Below, piece by piece: positions 1 through 7,667 of a stretch of 14,658 nt of DNA. Within the stretch, counting starts at the first letter, position 1, and each line of letters starts with the position of its first letter. Under the pieces are notes generated by a model. It saw only the letters and a list, made by a program, of their open reading frames with translations, did no database searches and was not told the origin of the DNA. The position numbers were made by a program, and so were the translations under genes. The DNA is taken from the NCBI GenBank assembly GCA_035504175.1, contig DATJSJ010000021.1, forward strand, positions 1-14,658, written 5' to 3'. Source of the DNA: DATJSJ01 sp035504175. GTDB taxonomy: Bacteria; Pseudomonadota; Alphaproteobacteria; Acetobacterales; Acetobacteraceae.

Positions 1-563
1 TTTGCGTAGTCCCACGGGCTTCCGATAGAGACCAAGCCGCCTCCGGTCGCCACCAAGTTGTAGACGGAATGTCCCACCTGGGCGTCGACCGGAACCAACA
101 GCGCGTGTTTGGTCCCGTTCGCTATTTTGTTGATGGCCCAAATGGCATTATTCCCTCCTTTGTATGGCTTGAACGACACAAAGAGAGAGAGGATTTCATC
201 AGGAAGGTGTTTGCAGTTTCCTCGGCCGATAACTCCGTCTCTGAGATCGCTTTCGCTGTCGGCGATGGGGAACTGAGAACGCTTGGGGTTAGCGACACCG
301 CCTGCTACGGCCGCCGCTGCTCCCATCTGGTCGAGAGCTGCTCGGAGGTTCGCAGCGGCGTCTGTGGCGACGTCGATGACAATATCGGGCAATTCTGTGG
401 TGAGTTTGATCTTATGGGCGTGGTTGACGCCGTCCGAGTGCAGATCAATGACTCTGGTGTATGGCTTGGACTCGCAGTAGGCCCTGACACGAGTTTCGAA
501 CTCGTGCATGTGGTAGCGAGCCCTTCGGATACGCCGCTTGGGGATGATAAAGAGGTCTTCCAT
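1..563 (-). CDS. Partial uncharacterised protein (NLRxALD / FPI / PYKGG family), 3' end outside window
   Basis: This minus-strand frame is open from an ATG at 563 to the window edge, giving 187 codons with no stop, so the C-terminus is missing. It starts MEDLFIIPKRRIRRARYHMH. Visible blocks are ELPDIVIDVATDAAANLRAALDQ (about residues 58-80), FPIADSE (about 97-103) and SFKPYKGGNNAIWAINKIANGTKHALL (about 130-156). This order (LP..i..li-d...NLR-ALD, then FPI, then a PY-K/GG block, then a W..N..KH block) resembles a widespread family of uncharacterised bacterial proteins that I recall from many genomes but cannot name. No catalytic motif is evident. It is the third gene of a compact minus-strand run, 23 bases after its upstream neighbour. 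The ribosome binding site is weak. Function unknown; reality of the frame fairly sure because the pattern is protein-like throughout. Confidence 0.72.
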   Translation of the reverse strand, partial: MEDLFIIPKRRIRRARYHMHEFETRVRAYCESKPYTRVIDLHSDGVNHAHKIKLTTELPDIVIDVATDAAANLRAALDQMGAAAAVAGGVANPKRSQFPIADSESDLRDGVIGRGNCKHLPDEILSLFVSFKPYKGGNNAIWAINKIANGTKHALLVPVDAQVGHSVYNLVATGGGLVSIGSPWDYA

Positions 564-586
564 GGCGAATGAAACATGTACCCCAT

Positions 587-868
587 TTAACGATGAATTT
601 GATCGACTTCTTGAAGAGGCAAAGAAGTCTCTTCCTCATCGAACGGTGCCGACTTTGGATCAACCGCGTGATCCTTTGTTCGTAGAAGTAATTCAGAAAA
701 TTCTTGATGAACGCGGGTTAAAGAATTTTGTCGATCTGTTTCTACCTGAACAAACGCAGAAACAATAGAATCATGAAGCCTATTTAGTGCATTATAGAGA
801 GCTTCAAGTTTATCTTCATTCGCCATCGAAACCCAAACACCTTTGGGTGGTAAATCTTGAAAAACCAT
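587..868 (-). CDS. Small hypothetical protein, helical
   Basis: A 93-residue frame, not recognised. The sequence is rich in charged and leucine residues with a heptad-like stretch (about residues 20-55, from DKLEALYNALNRLHDSIVSA onward), suggesting a long helix or coiled coil; the C-terminal third is acidic (DEEETSLPLQEVDQ). It begins 8 bases after the stop of the winged-helix-like gene, whose last codons GAA GGG TAA supply a GAAGGG Shine-Dalgarno about 11 bases before the ATG, so translational coupling is likely. A second possible start is the ATG at 826 (MANEDKLEALYN), 79 residues. A plus-strand frame 562-768 with its own good ribosome binding site overlaps most of it, so strand choice rests mainly on the collinear neighbours. 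Codon third positions are AT-richer than in the core genes. Confidence 0.55.
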   Translation of the reverse strand: MVFQDLPPKGVWVSMANEDKLEALYNALNRLHDSIVSAFVQVETDRQNSLTRVHQEFSELLLRTKDHAVDPKSAPFDEEETSLPLQEVDQIHR

Positions 869-876
869 GAATTATA

Positions 877-1317
877 TTACCCTTCTGTATTCATTCGCCA
901 CGTGACTGTTCCGCCTATCCGGTCGCTCGAAACCACGAGCCCACGGCTTCGTAGCCGGCAAAGGGCTGACCCCACGCGATGGTGGACGATCCTAACCAGA
1001 CGCAGATCAGCCAAGTCCAACTGCCGCTCAGCCATAACCCGCAACACGATATCCTTCGTATGCAAGGGAAACGCTGATTCCCGGAGTATGTCTAGGATTC
1101 CCCGGCTCAGCTCCCCGCTGTAGGCCGCATGACGGGGCGGCAGATGCTTCGGTTTGATCTCTGCCAGGTCTAGGTCAGGGGCAAAAAGGTGAATTGCCGC
1201 GTCAACGTTACCAATATCAATGACGAGCTGGCGGATGCGGTTCTGCATCGCTTCCAGCTCTCCGGCAATCTCCGCACGCTTTCGGATCAGTCCTGATAAG
1301 ACATGTCCATCGCCCAT
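877..1317 (-). CDS. Hypothetical protein, N-terminal coiled coil and C-terminal winged-helix-like region
   Basis: This 146-residue protein has an N-terminal helical segment (about residues 8-45, LIRKRAEIAGELEAMQNRIR) predicted by eye as coiled coil, then a basic linker (KPKHLPPRH) and a C-terminal region (about 68-140) of the form LSRGILDILRES..PLHTKDIVLRVMAER...RVGSALCRLRSRGLVVSS...TVTW. The latter has the order of a winged-helix domain: helix, 'TKDI' helix, recognition helix RVGSALCRLRSRG, and a two-strand wing ending in W. Similar small proteins occur in rhizobial and acetic-acid-type genomes as hypothetical proteins. A role in DNA binding is inference. The ATG at 1317 is the only start before an in-frame stop about 30 bases upstream. 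It is the first gene of the left-hand run. Confidence 0.72.
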   Translation of the reverse strand: MGDGHVLSGLIRKRAEIAGELEAMQNRIRQLVIDIGNVDAAIHLFAPDLDLAEIKPKHLPPRHAAYSGELSRGILDILRESAFPLHTKDIVLRVMAERQLDLADLRLVRIVHHRVGSALCRLRSRGLVVSSDRIGGTVTWRMNTEG

Positions 1318-1412
1318 GTTTCCATGGTAGAAGAGACAGAGGCTGTTTCAATTGCCTGTATGGTGGCGGGTGCTACATGATACCGGGAGATTCCACCTGC
1401 GGCGATCATGGC

Positions 1413-3722
1413 CTAGGCCCCCGCGCGCTCCGCCAGGGTCGGCGCGGCGGCGCGCCGCGTCCGCAGCAGCTCGGCGATGCGCTCGGCGAGCTGCGCCGCC
1501 GGAATCGGCTTGTGCAGCACCAGGCAGGTGCGGCCGGTCTCCCCGGCCGCGCCCTCGCCGGCATGGCCGGTCAGCAGGATCGCGGGAAGGTCCGGCCGAC
1601 GATCCTGCGCGGCGCGGATCAGCGCGCGCCCGTCCATGCCGGGCATCGCCAGGTCGGTGATCAGCACATCCGGCATCGCCTCGGGGCGAAGCTGTGCCAG
1701 GGCGGCGCCGCCGCCCTCGGCCTGCTCGACCGTGTAGCCGCGCTCGGCCAGCTCCTCGGCGAGCAGGCCGCGCAGCACCGGCTCGTCATCGACGATCAGC
1801 ACCCGCGCCGCCGGCTCCGGCCGCAAAGCCGGCGCCGCGACAGGCTGCGTCGCTGCCGCAACCGGCGCCGGATGCCGCGCGGCGCGGATGGGCGCCAGCG
1901 GCAGCCACAATGTCACGCGCGTGCCGCGGCCCGGCGTGCTGACGACCTCCAGCCCGCCGCCGGACTGCTCGGCGAAACCCCGCGCCATGGCGAGTCCCAG
2001 GCCGGTGCCGCTGCCGGCCGGCTTGGTGGTGAAGAACGGCTCACAGGCGCGGGCCAGCACCGAAGGCGACATGCCGGCACCGTCATCGGTCACCTGCAGA
2101 GCGACGTATCGGCCAGGCGCGAGCCCCGCCGCATGCGGCGCACCGGGCAGCACGGTCTGCAGCCCGGCGGAGACGGCAATGGTGCCGCCATCCGGCGGCA
2201 GCGCGTCGCGCGCGTTGGTCGCGAGATTGACCAGTACCGTCTCCAGCTGGCCGCGATCGGCCAGCACCGCCGGCAGTCGCGCCTCCACCGCCAGGACGAT
2301 GCGGATATTGATCCCGAGCGTGTGGCGCAGCACCTCGCGCAGGTCGCCCAGCAGTTCGACCAGACAGACCGGCTCCGCGCGCAGCTCGCTGCGCCGGGCG
2401 AAGGCGAGCAGGCGACGGGTAACGGAGGCGCCGCGCTCGGTCGCCTCGCCGATGGTCAGCGACAGGCGCTGCACCTCGCCCGGATCGCCCGATCGCTGCT
2501 GCAGCAGCGCCGCCGCCCCGGAGATCGCCTGCAGCACGTTGTTCACATCATGCGCGACGCCGCCGGCGAGCTGGCCCAACGCCTGCATCTTCTGCGCCTG
2601 GGCGAGTTGCACCTGTGCGCGCTCGCGGGCCGTCACCTCCTCCGCCACCTGCGATTCCAGCGCGTCGTTCAGCTGGCGCAGCTGTTCCTCCACCTGGTCG
2701 CGGGCAAGCGCGGTGCCGGCCAGCGCCATGCCGAGATCGTGCACCTCGCGCACCTCGCCGAGCAGGGACGGTGCCGGCATCTCGCCGGCGGCGAGCCGGC
2801 GCAGCGCCACGCAGACCCGCTGGCCGATCAGCACCGCCGCACCGAGCCCCGCGGCCAGCAGCACCAGCCCGGCGACCAGAAAGCCGATCAGCAGCACGTC
2901 GATCGATCCGCTGTCGGTCGTCAGCCGGGCGGCCGGAACACTGAGCAGCACGGTCAGGCCCGACCGCGGCGCCCGGGCGACCGCGACCACCAGCATCTCG
3001 CCGTGATGCGACAGGCGCCGCACGCCGCTCGATCGCCGCGGCGAGTCGCCGGTCATCAGCGCGGCATCCGCCGGCTGACCGAGGCCGGTCAGGCGGCGAT
3101 CCGCCCGCGCCACCACCGCGCCACCCGCGTCCAGCGCCAGGCCGGACCATCCGGCCGGCAGCCGATCGGGCGCGAGGGCCTCGGCCAGCATGTCCGGCGT
3201 CAACTCGATGCCGAGCGCCGCGCCGATGCCGTGCGCGAGCGGCCAGACGAGACCGATCACCGGTCGGCCGGTCGCCGCATCGACGAGCCGTCCGCCCCGG
3301 CTGTCGCCGCGGCGGAGGGCCGCCGCGATCCAGCCGGCGGGACGGGCACAGATCGCCGCGTCGGGATAGAGGCAGGCGGTGTCGACCAGCGGCCGCCCGG
3401 CCGCGTCCGTCAGCAGGATCGGGGCGCCGTGGAAGGCGCCGGACGCCGCCAGCACCTGGCGTCGGAATGTCGCCAGATCCCCGGAGCGCGACGCCGGCGC
3501 GGCGGCAAGCTGCTGCAGCAGTGCGGTCGCGGCCTCGAACTGGCCGTCGATCCGCCAGGCGGCCTCCTGCGCCTCGCCCTGGATCCGGCGGTCCGCCTGC
3601 TGCTCGGGCCAGACGCGGGAGTACCAGACCGCCCCGGCCGCCAGGAGCAGCAGCGGGACCGCCACTGCGCCGACGAGCAGCAGCAGCCGGGCTTGCAAGG
3701 TTTGGAGGGGCCGTGACGCCAA
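1413..3722 (-). CDS. Membrane-bound hybrid sensor histidine kinase with C-terminal receiver domain
   Basis: A 769-residue inner-membrane two-component kinase. A hydrophobic helix at about 12-34 and a second at about 275-300 bracket a roughly 240-residue periplasmic sensor region with no motif I recognise. A cytoplasmic coiled coil (about 340-380) leads to the H-box GGVAHDVNNVLQAI with phosphorylated H391, then the N-box NLATNARDAL (about 499-508), G1 VTDDGAGM, F-box EPFFTTK and G2 GSGTGLGLAMARGF. After a Pro/Ala linker a receiver domain follows (about 640-755): VDDE acidic pair, acceptor D690 in LITDLAMPG, and K738 in HKPI. The H-box has V where most relatives have F (HDFNN). The start is TTG, supported by GAGGA six bases upstream and an in-frame stop 27 bases upstream with no ATG or GTG between. 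No partner response regulator lies nearby; the attached receiver may itself be the output or relay to a distant phosphotransfer protein. Ligand unknown. Confidence 0.93.
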   Translation of the reverse strand: MASRPLQTLQARLLLLVGAVAVPLLLLAAGAVWYSRVWPEQQADRRIQGEAQEAAWRIDGQFEAATALLQQLAAAPASRSGDLATFRRQVLAASGAFHGAPILLTDAAGRPLVDTACLYPDAAICARPAGWIAAALRRGDSRGGRLVDAATGRPVIGLVWPLAHGIGAALGIELTPDMLAEALAPDRLPAGWSGLALDAGGAVVARADRRLTGLGQPADAALMTGDSPRRSSGVRRLSHHGEMLVVAVARAPRSGLTVLLSVPAARLTTDSGSIDVLLIGFLVAGLVLLAAGLGAAVLIGQRVCVALRRLAAGEMPAPSLLGEVREVHDLGMALAGTALARDQVEEQLRQLNDALESQVAEEVTARERAQVQLAQAQKMQALGQLAGGVAHDVNNVLQAISGAAALLQQRSGDPGEVQRLSLTIGEATERGASVTRRLLAFARRSELRAEPVCLVELLGDLREVLRHTLGINIRIVLAVEARLPAVLADRGQLETVLVNLATNARDALPPDGGTIAVSAGLQTVLPGAPHAAGLAPGRYVALQVTDDGAGMSPSVLARACEPFFTTKPAGSGTGLGLAMARGFAEQSGGGLEVVSTPGRGTRVTLWLPLAPIRAARHPAPVAAATQPVAAPALRPEPAARVLIVDDEPVLRGLLAEELAERGYTVEQAEGGGAALAQLRPEAMPDVLITDLAMPGMDGRALIRAAQDRRPDLPAILLTGHAGEGAAGETGRTCLVLHKPIPAAQLAERIAELLRTRRAAAPTLAERAGA

Positions 3723-3767
3723 GAAGGGTCCTCGCGGACAGGCGGCTTACATGCGACGATACTCACT

Positions 3768-3796
3768 ACACTAATTCGTGAGCGGCAGGTAAGCAA
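3768..3796 (-). promoter_or_regulatory. Candidate sigma-70-type promoter for the histidine kinase gene
   Basis: Reading the minus strand, TTGCTT (3791-3796) is followed after exactly 17 bases by TAGTGT (3768-3773). Both match the -35 and -10 consensus only partly. It sits in the 116-base gap between cbpM and the kinase, the expected place if the kinase has its own promoter, and would give a leader of about 40 bases. Confidence 0.35.
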
Positions 3797-3838
3797 GTCG
3801 TGAATGATCCATTGAGGCGATGAGCGGGCTTTGACGCT

Positions 3839-4183
3839 TCACTCCACCTCGGACAGCCCCCGCAGCACCTCGCCCAAGCGAAGCCGCACCTCCTCCGGCG
3901 CGGTGCGCTCGATCGCATCGCACAGCAGGCGCACCCTCCGCCGCGTCGCGTAGAGCTGGTCGAGCAGCGACAGCACGACCGGCACCGCCTCCTCGTCCAG
4001 ACGCAGATCCTGACGCAGCTCGCGGATCAGGCGGACCCGGGCGACATCGATCTCGCGGAACCGGTAGCGGCCGCGCTCGCCCTCCGGACGCACCCATTCG
4101 CGGGCGACCCAGGCCTCGACCTCCACCGGGTCGAGATCCCCGGCGCGCCGGCACAGCGTCTCCAGGCTGACCGAGACGACCAT
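3839..4183 (-). CDS. cbpM: Chaperone modulator CbpM
   Basis: A 114-residue protein of the CbpM family, which binds the J-domain of CbpA and inhibits its co-chaperone and DNA-binding activity in the cytoplasm and nucleoid. The N-terminal half follows the MerR-like pattern (SLETLCRRAGDLDP..VEAWVAREWVRPEGERGRYRF..IDVARVRLIRELRQDL, about residues 4-60), and the C-terminal half is a helix pair (VVLSLLDQLYATRRRVRLLCDAIERT). Length and layout fit the family (E. coli CbpM is about 100 residues). The ATG at 4183 shares its A with the last base of the dnaJ-type stop (TGATG), with GGAG five bases upstream. A GTG at 4186 (GTGA overlap) is the alternative, adding one residue. Its position directly after cbpA strongly supports the call. 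Confidence 0.9.
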   Translation of the reverse strand: MVVSVSLETLCRRAGDLDPVEVEAWVAREWVRPEGERGRYRFREIDVARVRLIRELRQDLRLDEEAVPVVLSLLDQLYATRRRVRLLCDAIERTAPEEVRLRLGEVLRGLSEVE

Positions 4184-5103
4184 CACTGCTCCACCATGCC
4201 ACGGCGCGGATCGAAGCGGTGCTTCGGTGCCCAGTCGCGCAGGAAACCCTCCAGGGCCGCGTCGGTCTCGCCGACCACGACCTGGAGCGTGACATACTCG
4301 TCGCCGGCGGCCTGGCTGCCATGGGCGGCGACGCCCTTGCCCCGCAGGCGCAGCCGCGTGCCGGTATCCGAACCGGCCGGGATCGTCATCGTCACCGCGC
4401 CGTGCGGCGTCGGCACGCTGATGCGGGCGCCCAGCACCGCCTCGGCGAGGGTCACCGGGAGCTGCAGCTGGATGTCCCGCCCGTCGCGCCGGTAGAACGC
4501 ATGCGGCGCGATCTCGATTTCGATCAGCGCGTCGCCCGGCGGGCCGCCCCCGATGCCCGGGCCGCCCTGGCCTTTCAGCCGCAGGGTCTGACCGTCCTCG
4601 ATCCCGGGCGGCACCCGCACGTCCAGGCCCCGTCCATCCGGCAGCACCAGCCGGCGGGTGTTGCCGCGCACCGCGTCGAGGAACTCGACCGTGAGGGTGA
4701 AATGCTGATCGCGCCCGTGCATCCGGATGGTTCCGCCCTCGCCGCGCCCGCGACCGAAGAACTCGGAGAGGATGTCGCCCAGCTCCTCCTCCGGCATTCC
4801 CGGCTCGCCGGCGCGGTAGCGGCCGCCCTCCTGTCCTTCCGCGTAGCGGCGGTAGAAATGCTGCTCCGGCCGCTCCTGGCCGGCGGCATCGATCTCGCCG
4901 CGGTCGAAGCGGGCGCGCTTGTCGGGATCGGAGAGCAGATCATAGGCACCGGAAATCGCCTTGAACCGCTCTTCCGCCGGCTTGTTGCCGGGATTGAGGT
5001 CGGGGTGGTGCTTCTTGGCCAGCTTGCGGTAGGCGGCACGGATCTGCTCCTGCGTCGCGTCGCGCTGCACGCCCAGTGTCTGATAGGGGTCTTCGGCCGC
5101 CAT
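4183..5103 (-). CDS. cbpA: CbpA-like DnaJ-family co-chaperone
   Basis: A 306-residue J-domain protein. The N-terminal J-domain (about residues 4-70) has DPYQTLGV, AYRKLAKKHHPD with the DnaK-stimulating HPD at 33-35, and DLLSDPDKRARFDRG. A Gly-rich linker with EFFGRGRGEGG follows (about 110-125), then two beta-sandwich substrate-binding domains (LTVEFLDAVRGNTRRL, VRVPPGI.DGQTLRLKGQGGPG, PVTLAEAVLGARISVPTPHG, LRLRGKGV). The CxxCxGxG zinc-finger repeats of DnaJ are absent, so it is the type II / curved-DNA-binding form; E. coli CbpA is also about 306 residues. Start ATG 5103 has AGGAGG just upstream. The GTG at 5121 would fall just next to the putative -10 element and is less likely. It is co-transcribed with cbpM and probably delivers substrates to DnaK during stress. 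Confidence 0.93.
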   Translation of the reverse strand: MAAEDPYQTLGVQRDATQEQIRAAYRKLAKKHHPDLNPGNKPAEERFKAISGAYDLLSDPDKRARFDRGEIDAAGQERPEQHFYRRYAEGQEGGRYRAGEPGMPEEELGDILSEFFGRGRGEGGTIRMHGRDQHFTLTVEFLDAVRGNTRRLVLPDGRGLDVRVPPGIEDGQTLRLKGQGGPGIGGGPPGDALIEIEIAPHAFYRRDGRDIQLQLPVTLAEAVLGARISVPTPHGAVTMTIPAGSDTGTRLRLRGKGVAAHGSQAAGDEYVTLQVVVGETDAALEGFLRDWAPKHRFDPRRGMVEQ

Positions 5104-5122
5104 CTCGCCTCCTGCCAGCACG

Positions 5123-5153
5123 CCTATGAGGCCTGGGCCGCGGGCAGTTCAAG
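5123..5153 (-). promoter_or_regulatory. Candidate heat-shock (sigma-32) promoter for cbpA-cbpM
   Basis: On the minus strand CTTGAA (5148-5153) is followed after 16 bases by CCTCATAGG (5123-5131), close to the sigma-32 pattern CTTGAA - 13 to 17 - CCCCAT. The initiation point would fall near 5115-5119, leaving a very short leader that holds AGGAGG and ends at the ATG at 5103. The location upstream of a chaperone operon makes the match meaningful, though no alignment was run. Confidence 0.5.
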
Positions 5154-5257
5154 AGCGCCGTGAGCACGCCGCTGGCGGGCGACGGCTGCACCAGGTTCGG
5201 GCCGGCAGGCCGCACGGACCAGGCGATCGCGCCTGTCGATCCGCCGGCGTCTGCGCC

Positions 5258-6778
5258 CTAGCTGGGGCGGGCCGGCCGGATGCGGAGTGCCTGATAGGGC
5301 CTGCCGGGCAGCTTCACCGCGAAGCGGGAGCGTGGCCTGCCATCCGTCCAGGCGCCGCCGCGCTGCCGCTGCCGGGGAATTGCGGGGGAGTCCGTCAGCG
5401 CCGCCGGGGTCACCGTCATCTCCCAGGTATCGATGACGTCGATATCGAGGCCGGCCGGATCATCCGGCAGCCCGTCCACCCAGAGGCGCGGCTGGTGCTC
5501 GCCCAGGTAGATCAGCCGGAACGGTCCCTCCTGTCCGCAGGAGACCCGCGTCCAGGGCCAGCTTCCCACCGCGGCCGGCTGCAGCCCGACCTTCACGTCG
5601 GCCTGCAGGATTTCGCGCAGGAAGCCGATCCGTCTCCAGCTCTCGCCGTGCAGCCGGCCGCCCTTCGCCCACCAGAGCACGTCCTGCGAATGCTGGAAGG
5701 TCTCGCCATGCCCGGCATAGCCGCCGCGGGTCACGGTGAGCCACACCCGATGCACGAGCTCCTGCGCCGAAAGATTGCCCCACGACATCAGGATGTCGCC
5801 CTCATACTCCGGCTCGTCATTGATGATCGGCTTGCCCCAGTCCTGTCGCCAGCGATCGGTCCGCTTCACGTCCCAGTTCTGGATGCAGACATGATCGACC
5901 CACGGCTTGCGGTGGTCGTAGTTCATCTGCTCCTCGCCGTTGTGGATCGATTTCGGGTGCCGGTAGGGGTCGTTCTCCTCGATGATGTGAAAGAATCGGT
6001 CCCACCGATCGATCGGCTTGACGTCAAGGAGGAAGTCGTACTCGTTCGCCAGTGACCACCAGACGTTGCGGCAGGCGGCGAGGCGGGCGGTGAGGTAGCG
6101 CAGATAGGCCTCGTCCTGCGCCGCCGACATGGTGCAGTAGCCCCAGCGGTCGTACGGGTGGAAGATGATCACGTCGGCCTCGATGCCGAGATCGCGCAGT
6201 GCCGCGATCTGGGTCTCGAAATGCCGGAACGCGACCACATTCGGACGATCGAAGTCGAGCTCGCCATCCGGCCGGCGCAGGAAGATATCGTGCAGCGGCG
6301 CGTTCTCGTTGAAGATGTAGTGCTTCGGAAACACGCCCATGCGGAGCTTGTTGAACGGCGCCGCGCGCAGCGTCGCCAGCGTTTCCGCCTGCGTCGCCGG
6401 CGGCTGATGCGTCCAGGCGTAGCAGGTGGTGCCGAACGGAAAGAATGGGGAACCATCTGCGTAGGCGAAATGGAACTGCGCGGCGACGCGCACCGGCCCG
6501 TGATTGCCCGGCCGCGGCGCGGTCACGGTGAAGCGGCCCTCCCGGCCGTCGAGTTCCGCCGCGTCGGCATGGCTCTGCCAGCACCATTCCCCCTCCGCGT
6601 CCGGCATGAAGCGGATGCGGTAGAGGCCCTCACCGTCATAGAAGCCGGGAACTCTGATGCACCGGTTGGCCTGCATGAAGCGGGCCGACAGCGTCACGTC
6701 GCGGAACGGATTGCCGTGCGACGGCCCGGTCAGCGCGATCTCGTGCAATCCCCAGCGTTCGGTGGTTCCGGAGGTCAT
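5258..6778 (-). CDS. DUF5060/DUF4038 apiosidase-like glycoside hydrolase
   Basis: A 506-residue protein without a signal peptide, so probably cytoplasmic. Residues about 4-88 form the DUF5060 beta-sandwich (NPFRDVTLSARF, VPGFYDGEGLYRIRFMPDAE, GRFTV). Residues about 100-395 are the DUF4038-type (beta/alpha)8 barrel (FHFAYADGSPFFPFGTTCYAW, NKLRMGVFPKHYIFNENAP, VIIFHPYDRWGY). The proposed acid/base is E246 in WWSLANEYD and the proposed nucleophile E322 in PIINDEPEYEG, each at the end of a barrel strand. The last 90 residues are probably a DUF5605-like beta domain. It ends a sugar-uptake operon, 22 bases after the second permease, so it probably hydrolyses an imported oligosaccharide. The real substrate (apiose-, xylose-, rhamnose- or other-containing) cannot be read from sequence. 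ATG 6778 has AAGGGA about nine bases upstream. Confidence 0.88.
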   Translation of the reverse strand: MTSGTTERWGLHEIALTGPSHGNPFRDVTLSARFMQANRCIRVPGFYDGEGLYRIRFMPDAEGEWCWQSHADAAELDGREGRFTVTAPRPGNHGPVRVAAQFHFAYADGSPFFPFGTTCYAWTHQPPATQAETLATLRAAPFNKLRMGVFPKHYIFNENAPLHDIFLRRPDGELDFDRPNVVAFRHFETQIAALRDLGIEADVIIFHPYDRWGYCTMSAAQDEAYLRYLTARLAACRNVWWSLANEYDFLLDVKPIDRWDRFFHIIEENDPYRHPKSIHNGEEQMNYDHRKPWVDHVCIQNWDVKRTDRWRQDWGKPIINDEPEYEGDILMSWGNLSAQELVHRVWLTVTRGGYAGHGETFQHSQDVLWWAKGGRLHGESWRRIGFLREILQADVKVGLQPAAVGSWPWTRVSCGQEGPFRLIYLGEHQPRLWVDGLPDDPAGLDIDVIDTWEMTVTPAALTDSPAIPRQRQRGGAWTDGRPRSRFAVKLPGRPYQALRIRPARPS

Positions 6779-6800
6779 CGCGGCGGTCCCTTGTGCATCG

Positions 6801-7667
6801 CTATTCCTTCACCGCACCCGCCGTCAGGCCGGAGACGAAGTAGCGCTGGAAGATCAGGTAGACGAGGGTTGCCGGCAGCACCGTCATCACGATGGCGGCG
6901 TTGAGCTCGCCGTAGTTGCTGGAGAACTGGCTCTGGAACGACATCAGACCGAGCGGCAGGGTCCAGGTGCTGTTGTCCTGCAGGATTACCAGCGCCATGG
7001 CGAACTCGTTCCAGGTGGCAACGAAATCCAGGATCAGCAGGGCCGCGAGCACCGGCAGCGACAGCGGCAGGAAGATGCGGCAGAGCACCGTCAGGTGGGA
7101 CGCGCCATCCAGCAGCGCCGCCTCCGTCAGCTCCCGCGGCAGGTCGCGGAAGAAGGCGTGCAGCACGAACACCTGGTATGGGATGCCGAAGGCGAGATAG
7201 GGCAGGATGATGCCGGCATAGGTGTTTATCAGGTGCAGCGCATTCACCACCCCGAACAGCGGCGCCAGCATGACCTGGAACGGGATCATCGTGCCGAACA
7301 CGAACACCAGGAACAGCACACGCGCGGCCCGGAAGCGGATATTGGCGAGCGCGTACGCCGCCAGGGCCGATATCGCCAGCCCGAGCGGCACCTTGATCAG
7401 CGTGATCACGGCGCTGTTGAACATCGTCGTATTGAAGTGCCCGCGCGCCCAGGCCCGCGCGTAGTTGCCCAGATCCGGATGCGCCGGCGGCGAGAAGGCG
7501 CTGCTGCCCATCACGGTCGCGTTCGATTTCAGCGAGGTGAACACGATGAACGCGAAGGGCATGATCCAGAGCAGCGCCAGCCCCAGCAGTGCGACCCAGA
7601 GGATGACCAGCAGCGGATCGGTGCGGCCGGAGCCGAGCGGCCGGAACGGTGCGGCGATCGCGGTCAC
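6801..7667 (-). CDS. CUT1-family sugar ABC transporter permease (MalG-type)
   Basis: A 288-residue inner-membrane permease with six hydrophobic segments by eye (about 18-44, 82-110, 116-140, 150-170, 205-228, 256-275). The EAA loop that docks the ATPase is at about 182-201 (EAALLDGASHLTVLCRIFLP). Length and the C-terminal loop position match MalG/UgpE-type permeases. The start is GTG at 7667, overlapping the upstream permease stop as GTGA, with GGGAGG seven bases upstream. A longer open frame runs on into the upstream gene's DNA and should not be taken as a larger protein. With the preceding permease it would form the membrane heterodimer. Confidence 0.92.
   Translation of the reverse strand: MTAIAAPFRPLGSGRTDPLLVILWVALLGLALLWIMPFAFIVFTSLKSNATVMGSSAFSPPAHPDLGNYARAWARGHFNTTMFNSAVITLIKVPLGLAISALAAYALANIRFRAARVLFLVFVFGTMIPFQVMLAPLFGVVNALHLINTYAGIILPYLAFGIPYQVFVLHAFFRDLPRELTEAALLDGASHLTVLCRIFLPLSLPVLAALLILDFVATWNEFAMALVILQDNSTWTLPLGLMSFQSQFSSNYGELNAAIVMTVLPATLVYLIFQRYFVSGLTAGAVKE

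Noticed and set aside
69..572. 167-residue plus-strand open frame at the left edge
   Set aside because: The minus strand holds an open frame with family-like blocks (NLRAALD, FPI, PYKGG) that runs off the window; the plus frame shows no such pattern.
832..847. CCCAAA-CACC-TTTGGG hairpin near the alternative start at 826
   Set aside because: Short stem that lies within the preferred coding frame; too weak to call a control element.
1377..3716. 779-residue plus-strand open frame opposite the histidine kinase
   Set aside because: Composition is Arg/Gly/Gln-rich with no domain, and the opposite strand carries a complete kinase; it is a high-GC antisense shadow.
5220..5235. CAGGCG-ATCG-CGCCTG hairpin after the glycosidase gene as a terminator
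   Set aside because: Six-base GC arms with no T-tract; such palindromes are expected by chance in this GC-rich DNA.
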